Source of the DNA: a virus
DNA length: 64,000 nt
Reading direction: 5' to 3' (one strand)
Virus record (IMG/VR): IMGVR_UViG_3300004369_000003
Location: 1-64,000 of that record
Made by a program: the position numbers and the translations under genes. This document shows positions 58,435 to 64,000 of this stretch, in pieces. Positions within the stretch are counted from its first letter, which is position 1; every line of letters begins with the position of its first letter. The notes beneath the pieces are model-generated. The model was not told where the DNA came from, made no database searches, and worked only from the letters and a program-made list of their open reading frames with translations.

Positions 58435-59010
58435 ATGACTCAGGTTCCGAATTGGTTCGCCAATGACGGTCAAAAAAATTTTTCTGAGTTTTTGGTTGAG
58501 TACCAAGACAAACCTTTTCGAGCTTTGCAGATAGGCGCGTACACTGGTGATGCAAGTGTGTGGCTTTATCACAACATCTTAAAAAATCCAGAGTCCGTAC
58601 TTATAGACGTAGACACTTGGGGTGGCTCCGACGAACCTGCCCACCACCAACTCAACTGGTCAAGCATTGAGACGCTTTACGACCACAAGACCGCATCAGG
58701 TCGCGAACAGAGAAAAATTATTAAGTACAAAGGAACCAGTGACTCGTTCTTTCGAAACAACCGAGAGATGTACGACTTCATCTACATTGACGGTGACCAC
58801 ACTGCTTACGGCGTCATAAAAGATGCTGTCAGTGCCTATGAATGTCTCAAAGTCGGTGGAGTCCTGGCTTTTGACGACTACCAGTGGTCTGCTGGTTTAG
58901 GAGCAACTAAAGAGCCAAAACCAGCGATTGATGCTTTTTACACTATCTATATGGATAGAATAAAGGTTCTAGTAAACGGATATCAGTTCTGGGTCAGAAA
59001 GACGGTGTAG
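58435..59010 (+). CDS. Class I SAM-dependent methyltransferase (Methyltransf_24-like)
   Basis: A 191-residue Rossmann methyltransferase. 'RALQIGAYTGDASVWLYHNI' (about 25-45) is motif I, 'ESVLIDVDTWGG' the acidic strand, 'YDFIYIDGDHTAYGVIKDAV' (about 115-135) the motif with the D-G-D-H of Methyltransf_24 enzymes, then 'LKVGGVLAFDDY'. It may methylate a sugar or protein. It is 4 nt before the halogenase gene, in one operon with it and the glycosyltransferase. Ribosome site 'ggagag'. Confidence 0.85.
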   Translation: MTQVPNWFANDGQKNFSEFLVEYQDKPFRALQIGAYTGDASVWLYHNILKNPESVLIDVDTWGGSDEPAHHQLNWSSIETLYDHKTASGREQRKIIKYKGTSDSFFRNNREMYDFIYIDGDHTAYGVIKDAVSAYECLKVGGVLAFDDYQWSAGLGATKEPKPAIDAFYTIYMDRIKVLVNGYQFWVRKTV

Positions 59011-59014
59011 ACAG

Positions 59015-60592
59015 ATGAGTGACGAAGACAGAGCTAGATTTGTAGTTGTTGGTGGTGGGACTGCTGGATGGCTTTCAGCTCTTTACGTTAGATACAAGAT
59101 GCCATCTGCCAAAGTTATTCTTGTTGAGTCAGACTCCATTGGCATTCTAGGCGCTGGCGAGGGGACAACTCCTTCTTTTCTTTCTCTCATTGAAGAACTA
59201 AAAATTCCTCTATCTAGACTGGTCAAAGAAACAAGCACGACCATTAAAAATGGAATCAAGTTTACTAACTGGACTGGAGATGGAAGCCACTACTACCACG
59301 GTTTTTCTGCAAGTTCAGAAGTCGGGTTTAGCGCTTTTGACAATCCGCAGTTTCTCAGTGACACGAGTCTTTTGTTCGGTTATGGAATCTCGCAGAATAA
59401 ACCTTTTGAAGATTTTAGTTTTTCGGAAAAGTTGAGTGAAAGCAACAAGGTTCCGTTTCATGTTCATCCAGAGTACGAGAATCAACTAATCCCAGACCCT
59501 ATATTCAAATACATGTACGACGCTAATTATGCCGTTCATTTTGATGCAATCGCTCTAGCAGAGTTTCTAAAGACCATTGCAATAGATGAAAGAAACATTG
59601 TTCGAGTTGAGGGCAAGGTCGTTTCTTACGAAAAAGACTCTGCTGGAGATATCAAGTCAATAACTTTAGATAGTGGTGAAGAGATTGAAGCCGACTTTCT
59701 TCTAGATTGCACTGGATTTGCAAAAAAATTTATAGGTGAGTCTTATGAATCAGAGTGGAACAGCCACTCAAAGAGCCTCACTGTCAACTCTGCTTTCCCT
59801 TTCTTTCTTCCCTCTGATGACAGTATCCCTGCTTACACAGAGTCAATAGCAATGAAGTACGGGTGGGTGTGGAAGATTCCTCTTCAGCACAGGTACGGCT
59901 GTGGCTACGTTTTTGACTCTAACTATCTAAACGATGAGGATGCAAAGCAAGAAATAGTAGAAATGCTCGGGTTTGAGCCGAAGTGGCCTCGGGAAAGTTC
60001 TTTCAAGTTTGAGCCTGGTTATTTCAAAACTCCTTGGGTGAACAACTGCCTAGCGGTAGGGTTGTCTAGCGGTTTTATTGAACCTCTTGAAGCGACATCT
60101 ATCTGGGCAACCATTATTTCTTTACGAGAAGCATTCAAAGACATCAACAGAGTTCTCAATAGAAACGACCAATACGTTGAGGATTTCAATAACAAGATGT
60201 GTGGGGTTGCAGAAGAGATTTTTGAGTTTGTCTACTTCCACTACATGGGCGGAAGAAGCGACACGGAGTTTTGGAAGCACTACCAAGACCAAAACAACAT
60301 TCCCGAAAGAGTAGAAAAGATGCTCAAGGTCTGGGAGTACAGAACTCCTAGATATTCAGACTTCTCAAAGTTGTTCCTTCTTGAGAGCTGGCTTTCCGTC
60401 GGTTACGGACTCGGAAAAACAAACGAAGCCCTCTATAAAGAAGTATTTGAGGTCAACAAAGTCCCTGAGTTTGTCAACGAAGACTACGGTCATCTTAAGA
60501 ATCAACAAGAACTAGTAATTGATAAGTCAATGGACCATAAAGAGTTCCTTGAAGACTTGAAGTCATCTAACCTAGGGCTTCAGCCACTGTAA
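59015..60592 (+). CDS. FAD-dependent tryptophan-type halogenase
   Basis: A 525-residue flavin-dependent halogenase, full length. The FAD-binding 'VVGGGTAGWLSAL' (11-23) is at the N-terminus; the halogenase hallmark W-x-W-x-I-P is present ('WVWKIP', W284-P289); the catalytic Lys fits K78 ('TTIKNGIKF') and the catalytic Glu E356 in 'GFIEPLEATSIW'. The enzyme would oxidise chloride, bromide or iodide with FADH2 and O2 and transfer it to an aromatic substrate. Viral relatives are known from cyanophages (an iodinating viral halogenase has been described). The flavin reductase must come from the host. Substrate unknown. Confidence 0.95.
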   Translation: MSDEDRARFVVVGGGTAGWLSALYVRYKMPSAKVILVESDSIGILGAGEGTTPSFLSLIEELKIPLSRLVKETSTTIKNGIKFTNWTGDGSHYYHGFSASSEVGFSAFDNPQFLSDTSLLFGYGISQNKPFEDFSFSEKLSESNKVPFHVHPEYENQLIPDPIFKYMYDANYAVHFDAIALAEFLKTIAIDERNIVRVEGKVVSYEKDSAGDIKSITLDSGEEIEADFLLDCTGFAKKFIGESYESEWNSHSKSLTVNSAFPFFLPSDDSIPAYTESIAMKYGWVWKIPLQHRYGCGYVFDSNYLNDEDAKQEIVEMLGFEPKWPRESSFKFEPGYFKTPWVNNCLAVGLSSGFIEPLEATSIWATIISLREAFKDINRVLNRNDQYVEDFNNKMCGVAEEIFEFVYFHYMGGRSDTEFWKHYQDQNNIPERVEKMLKVWEYRTPRYSDFSKLFLLESWLSVGYGLGKTNEALYKEVFEVNKVPEFVNEDYGHLKNQQELVIDKSMDHKEFLEDLKSSNLGLQPL

Positions 60593-60604
60593 GGGAGAAG
60601 AACT

Positions 60605-61675
60605 GTGAAAGTAGCTGTTTACACGATTGCTCTTAACGAACTTCAGTTTGTTGAGAAGTGGTTTGAGTCAGCAAAAGATGCTGATTACTTGCTCATTGCT
60701 GATACTGGGTCTACAGATGGAACGGTGGAGAAGGCTCGTGAGTTGGGCATCAATGTTGTCGATGTGCGTGTTAGCCCTTGGCGATTTGACGACGCACGCA
60801 ATGCGGCGCTCGCGGCACTTCCTCTTGACATCGACATGTGCGTGTCCCTTGACATGGATGAAGTCATCACTCCAGGGTGGAGACAAGTTCTAGAAGAAGC
60901 TTGGGACAAGGGAATCAACCGACCTCGGTACAAGCACATCTGGTCGTGGAACGAAGATGGTACGCCTGGTCTTGAGTTCTCCTACGACCACATCCACGCT
61001 CGCAAGGGGTTTCGTTGGCGTCACCCAGTACACGAGTGCATCTACTCCTACGGCATTGAAGAGGTTCAGGGTTGGATTGACGGCCTAGAAACGCACCACC
61101 ACCCCGACAATACCAAGAGCAGGTCTCAGTACCTGCCACTTCTCGCGCTTTCCGTGAAAGAAGACCCCTACAACGACCGCAATGCCTTTTACTACGGTCG
61201 TGAGTTGTACTTCTACGGTCGCTACATGGAGGCTGCAGCTGAACTTAAGCGCCACCTAGAGCTTCCTACGGCTCAGTGGGCCCCAGAGCGAGCAGCATCA
61301 ATGCGATTCATCGCCAAGTCACTTCCAGACGAGGCTGAAGTGTGGCTTAGAAGAGCAATTGAGCAAGCACCAGGTCGTCGTGAGCCATTTGTTGACCTGG
61401 CTAAGGTCTACTACGGTCGTCAGCAGTGGAGGCAGTGTTTAGAAGCCGCTGAGAGCGCCTTAGAGATTAAAGAGAAGCCTCTTGAGTATCTTTGTGAGGC
61501 AGAATCGTGGGGAGCAGCACCTTGGGACTATGCAGCAATTGCCGCTTACAACTTAGGTGAGTACGAAAAAGCCGCTGAGTACGCCAGAAATGCCGTAGAG
61601 ATTGAGCCCGACAACGAAAGACTTCGTTCAAACGTTCAATACTGCGAACTAGCAGCCGCTAAGTCTGCTTCTTAG
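60605..61675 (+). CDS. Family 2 glycosyltransferase with TPR tail
   Basis: A 356-residue protein. The N-terminal GT2 domain (about 1-205) shows 'TIALNELQFVEKWFES', 'LIADTGSTDGTVEKA' (nucleotide-sugar Asp), 'CVSLDMDEVI' (D-x-D) and 'WRHPVHECIY'. The C-terminal half (about 210-350) is a TPR-like helical repeat ('AAYNLGEYEKAAEYARNAV'), typical for protein-acting transferases. GTG start behind 'agggagaag'. Position after the fibre and halogenase genes suggests it glycosylates fibre proteins (inference). Its end overlaps the convergent WhiB gene by 17 nt. Confidence 0.9.
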   Translation: MKVAVYTIALNELQFVEKWFESAKDADYLLIADTGSTDGTVEKARELGINVVDVRVSPWRFDDARNAALAALPLDIDMCVSLDMDEVITPGWRQVLEEAWDKGINRPRYKHIWSWNEDGTPGLEFSYDHIHARKGFRWRHPVHECIYSYGIEEVQGWIDGLETHHHPDNTKSRSQYLPLLALSVKEDPYNDRNAFYYGRELYFYGRYMEAAAELKRHLELPTAQWAPERAASMRFIAKSLPDEAEVWLRRAIEQAPGRREPFVDLAKVYYGRQQWRQCLEAAESALEIKEKPLEYLCEAESWGAAPWDYAAIAAYNLGEYEKAAEYARNAVEIEPDNERLRSNVQYCELAAAKSAS

Positions 61676-62207
61676 TCTTAGCTTTTGCGCGAGCCTTCTC
61701 TCGTTCACGAATCCTGGCTCGGCGTTCACGTTCCTTCTGCTTCTTTTCTTCTTTTTGCTGACGCTCAATTTGATAAGCAAGGACCGCATTCGCGCTTGTT
61801 CGACTACGCCATGCAAATCCGCAAACTGTACATGTAACAATTTTTGCTGTAGTCCACCGACCACCACCAGACATTTCTTGACTACTTGTTTCTAGTTTTG
61901 ATGGTCGTGCACTGCAGTAAGGACAGTGTGGGAACCTACGTCTGCGTGTTTCTTCTCCTTTGTAGGAGACAGATAGAGCGCGTCGTATCTCTACTTCGTC
62001 CTTTCCCCCCCAGATTCCCCAAATTTGGCGATGCTCCAGCGCCCATTGAATACATTGTTTTCTGACGGGGCAGCCATAACAGAGGTTTTTAGCCTCATAT
62101 CGTTCTTTGGGGTCCTTTGAGAAGAACCAGTCTCTGTTGTCTCTATGCTCTGGCTTGGAGCATGAAGCATCCACTTGCCATGTCAAGTTGTCTGCTGGTT
62201 CCCACAC
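61659..62207 (-). CDS. WhiB-family regulator with extra zinc-ribbon-like domain
   Basis: A 182-residue protein. The WhiB domain (1-85) has the four iron-sulfur cysteines C16, C43, C46, C52 and the G-[IV]-W-G-G turn ('GIWGG', 64-68) for sigma-factor contact. An added part has 'HCPYCSARP' and 'IVTCTVCGFAW', a probable zinc ribbon, then a long Lys/Arg/Glu helix to the end ('ERERRARIREREKARAKAK'). WhiB proteins bind 4Fe-4S and the host sigma factor and are confined to actinobacteria and their phages. Start GTG; TAGTAT lies 6 nt upstream. Confidence 0.92.
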   Translation of the reverse strand: MWEPADNLTWQVDASCSKPEHRDNRDWFFSKDPKERYEAKNLCYGCPVRKQCIQWALEHRQIWGIWGGKDEVEIRRALSVSYKGEETRRRRFPHCPYCSARPSKLETSSQEMSGGGRWTTAKIVTCTVCGFAWRSRTSANAVLAYQIERQQKEEKKQKERERRARIREREKARAKAKTKKQT

Positions 62208-62213
62208 GCAACC

Positions 62214-62219
62214 ATACTA
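62214..62219 (-). promoter_or_regulatory. Possible leaderless -10 box of the WhiB gene
   Basis: TAGTAT on the minus strand, 6 nt before the GTG at 62207. The same stretch has an inverted repeat CATACT/AGTATG (about 62213-62240) that could be an operator. Confidence 0.35.
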
Positions 62220-62251
62220 CCTTATCGACTATAAAGTATGCGACTATTTTA

Positions 62252-62599
62252 CTATTTTTTGATGGAAATTTCAACCCAGGTCATTGGCAGTGGGTCGTCT
62301 ACATAGTCCCCATATTCGGTCTCAGCGTGTTCGTCACAGACCGTATATTCGGATTCCTGGTCCAAGAATCCAGCCCACCCAAACTCATAATGGGCGTCTT
62401 CAAACATCCTGAAACCATCTGAAAGAGAGTCTGCAACCCCATCTCGCTGGAGCGTGGAGGCGAGAGCCCTCCTGACAATTTCGTTATCTGTGTCTATGTG
62501 CTCAATGGTGTAATAGATAAGGTCGGCTTTTGTCTCTGGTTCATAACCATTGCCTTCCCACTCTCTCCAGAGCGACTCTCCCAATCTAATGTCTTTCAT
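62252..62599 (-). CDS. Hypothetical acidic protein
   Basis: A 115-residue acidic protein, not recognised ('AHYEFGWAGFLDQESEYTV'). It is 1 nt downstream of the next minus-strand gene, so belongs to the regulatory operon. Confidence 0.6.
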   Translation of the reverse strand: MKDIRLGESLWREWEGNGYEPETKADLIYYTIEHIDTDNEIVRRALASTLQRDGVADSLSDGFRMFEDAHYEFGWAGFLDQESEYTVCDEHAETEYGDYVDDPLPMTWVEISIKK

Positions 62600-62600
62600 G

Positions 62601-62912
62601 TCAGTCTTCTTCTTCTCTCTCCCAAAGTTCTAATTCAGAGAAGGTTGACGGACTACCACTTGTGATTTTGTGGTTTGTGAACATGTCTAGTTCTGGGTCC
62701 CTAAGTTCAAAAATTCCGCTGACTGTAATCTTCCCGCACTGGGAGCAAATTTCAACAGTTTGGGTGTTGTATTTATTGGGCACATCAACGCCTATGAGAC
62801 GAAGTTTGACATTACCTTCGTCATCAACACTTTCTGGTTCCCAGCGGGCGTGGTCTTTGAGCCAACAGGCTTCACATGTCGGCTGTGGCGTTAAGACTCG
62901 CTCTGCGCTCAT
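62601..62912 (-). CDS. Small zinc-ribbon-like protein
   Basis: A 103-residue protein with two cysteine pairs, 'TCEACWLKDHA' near the N-terminus and 'EICSQCGKITVSGIFE' in the middle, in zinc-ribbon style. Related small proteins are common in actinobacteriophages. Function unknown. Its start lies 41 nt inside the end of the second WhiB gene. Confidence 0.65.
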   Translation of the reverse strand: MSAERVLTPQPTCEACWLKDHARWEPESVDDEGNVKLRLIGVDVPNKYNTQTVEICSQCGKITVSGIFELRDPELDMFTNHKITSGSPSTFSELELWEREEED

Positions 62913-63210
62913 ACAGATATTCTACCTCTTCAGGGAGAGCCGTATCTGGAACAAACCGCGATTTTCCTTGCCTTTTAATGAGTTTTCGCTCATTAGGAGT
63001 GAGACCTCCCCATACACCGTGAGTCTCGTTTTTTAATCCCCAAATAGCGCAATCAGTTTTGTATTCGCAAGTAGAGCAAACTTTTTTAGCGTCCCCATAC
63101 ATAGAGTCGTTTGTGCCATTTGATTCTGGGTCGTCTTTGTCTTGAGCAAAGAAGACGTTAACTCCGACTTCAGTACATGGTGCGTTTTGAAACTCCCAAG
63201 GACCTCTCAT
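62872..63210 (-). CDS. WhiB-like regulator
   Basis: A 112-residue second WhiB-type protein. Cysteines C12, C45, C48, C54 and 'GVWGG' (65-69), followed by 'LTPNERKLIKRQGKS', the usual basic region, are in place. A loop of acidic and Asn residues between the first and second Cys is longer than usual. It probably competes for the host sigma factor. It is separated by 5 nt from the gene at 63216. Confidence 0.9.
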   Translation of the reverse strand: MRGPWEFQNAPCTEVGVNVFFAQDKDDPESNGTNDSMYGDAKKVCSTCEYKTDCAIWGLKNETHGVWGGLTPNERKLIKRQGKSRFVPDTALPEEVEYLYERRASLNATADM

Positions 63211-63215
63211 TTAGG

Positions 63216-63551
63216 TCAGTCGTTCCTATGGTTTTGTCCGACCTCATAACCACAACCAGCATAGCCAGCAATGTCAATCCAGGTATCTGGTTGAAAGCCA
63301 GCTTTAGAAACAAATCGAGCGAGCTTCACTCCGACCATAGCCATTGCTACTTCTTCGGGTGTGAACTCTCGCTCAAAGATGACTTCCCAAATCTTTGCAA
63401 TGTTGGTGAAGTTTTCCTCGGGACCCCCGTACTGCTTGTTCCTATCTCCGTTGATAATCCTTGCGGCTTCTCGGAGCGCTTGGACCCTTACGGGGGCATC
63501 ATCTGTAATTGGGACAGTCACCTGTGGTGTTGTCGTTTCGTCAGTTGACAT
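63216..63551 (-). CDS. DUF6378-type conserved phage protein
   Basis: A 111-residue helical protein. The segment 'REAARIINGDRNKQYGGPEENFTNIAKIW' like pattern with 'EEVAMAMVGVKLARFV' and 'DTWIDIAGYAGCG' is the conserved core of a phage family known as DUF6378, whose function is not known. It overlaps the gene at 63541 by 11 nt. Confidence 0.8.
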   Translation of the reverse strand: MSTDETTTPQVTVPITDDAPVRVQALREAARIINGDRNKQYGGPEENFTNIAKIWEVIFEREFTPEEVAMAMVGVKLARFVSKAGFQPDTWIDIAGYAGCGYEVGQNHRND

Positions 63552-63789
63552 CTTTCAACCTCGCAATCACTTCGGCGGTATATTCAAATTCACTAGAAAC
63601 GTCTTTTGTCTTTCTGACGATGAGTTCATAGTTAATCTTCGGTCTAGAGGTCTCTTCTTCGTCTTCCTCAAACTCGTCGTCTGGGTCGGACTCAGAAAGA
63701 AACTTATAGATGGCGGCTTCAGCGTTTGCTTTCAGTTCCGAATAACTATCTCCGCCAACTTCAAAATGAACAGTTGTCGTTGTTGACAT
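63541..63789 (-). CDS. Small acidic hypothetical protein
   Basis: An 82-residue protein with a beta-type start ('TVHFEVGGDSYSELKANA') and a run of Asp/Glu in the middle (about 35-47). Not recognised. Its ATG overlaps the previous stop (TAATG). Confidence 0.6.
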   Translation of the reverse strand: MSTTTTVHFEVGGDSYSELKANAEAAIYKFLSESDPDDEFEEDEEETSRPKINYELIVRKTKDVSSEFEYTAEVIARLKDVN

Positions 63790-64000
63790 TATGAAACCAA
63801 CTTTTCCAGTTTGTCTGGCGGATAGTGCGCTCCATCAAGAACTGGTTCTTTTCCATCTGTTGTTTTGATGATTACATCTCCGTAACGGACACCGACAACA
63901 ACACCGACGCGACCATTGTGGATTGTTCCAAGTTCGCCACCGAAAGCGTCAAACCTAACTCGAACTCTTTCGGCAACTCTGATGTCTCCTGGTCTTACTG
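63789..64000 (-). CDS. Partial gene, C-terminal 69 codons of a hypothetical protein
   Basis: The minus-strand frame is open to the right edge and ends at TAA (63791-63789). The visible part is beta-rich ('VRVRFDAFGGELGTI', 'GRVGVVVGVRYGDVIIK'), perhaps a small barrel or KOW-like fold. The N-terminus lies outside the window. Confidence 0.6.
   Translation of the reverse strand, partial: VRPGDIRVAERVRVRFDAFGGELGTIHNGRVGVVVGVRYGDVIIKTTDGKEPVLDGAHYPPDKLEKLVS

Overview
The window is a stretch of a double-stranded DNA bacteriophage genome. Phage origin follows from a terminase pair (25623-27503), a primase-helicase (27500-30082), several peptidoglycan hydrolases and a roughly 26 kb block of fibre/adhesin genes (32564-58377). 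The host is probably an actinobacterium: two WhiB-type iron-sulfur regulators, an FmdB-type zinc ribbon, ThyX, a B12-dependent ribonucleotide reductase, small proteins of types I associate with actinobacteriophages, and many genes with a -10 hexamer 6 nt before the start codon (probable leaderless mRNAs). Base composition looks moderate rather than high GC, and several structural and accessory genes (fibrinogen-like adhesin, halogenase, a capsule/fibre domain read as 'VDMFGRVKVS') resemble those of aquatic T4-like phages, so an aquatic low-to-moderate-GC actinobacterium is my best guess (inference). No capsid, portal, tail-tube or DNA polymerase gene is seen; the genome must continue beyond both ends.

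Layout. 1-8434: glycosyltransferase (-), then cell-wall enzymes (amidase, lytic transglycosylase-like protein, M15 peptidase, M23+LysM peptidase) interleaved with a class II ribonucleotide reductase. 8434-12347: FmdB ribbon, dCMP deaminase, a separate secreted M23 peptidase (-), an orphan class I ribonucleotide reductase small subunit flanked by two cysteine-rich mini-ORFs, and tRNA-Thr(UGU). 12358-18102: methyltransferase, glycosidase-like propeller protein, small zinc proteins, a structural protein and a C5-cytosine DNA methyltransferase (-).

18128-25520: an early-type operon of small genes, driven by a clear sigma70-like promoter, in which start codons are preceded by a repeated 19-20 bp element (CGGAAMGRGAGCGCGAAAA). 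Minus-strand cassettes (a pyruvyl-transferase-like gene and small proteins) sit between copies of the element. ThyX, a small serine recombinase and a degenerate tRNA-Trp-like sequence are also here. 25623-32455: terminase subunits, primase-helicase (-), a membrane protein, an HTH protein and a metallophosphoesterase.

32564-61675: a continuous plus-strand adhesin island. Seven proteins carry collagen-like Gly-Pro-Thr repeats and share a small set of reusable globular modules; among them lie a beta-propeller protein, a fibrinogen-like adhesin, a 2876-residue repeat protein, a subtilisin-like protease with propeptide, a protein ending in a cupredoxin-like domain, and then a methyltransferase, an FAD-dependent tryptophan-type halogenase and a TPR glycosyltransferase. 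The last three may modify the fibres. 61659-64000: a minus-strand regulatory operon with two WhiB-like proteins and small conserved proteins, running off the right edge.
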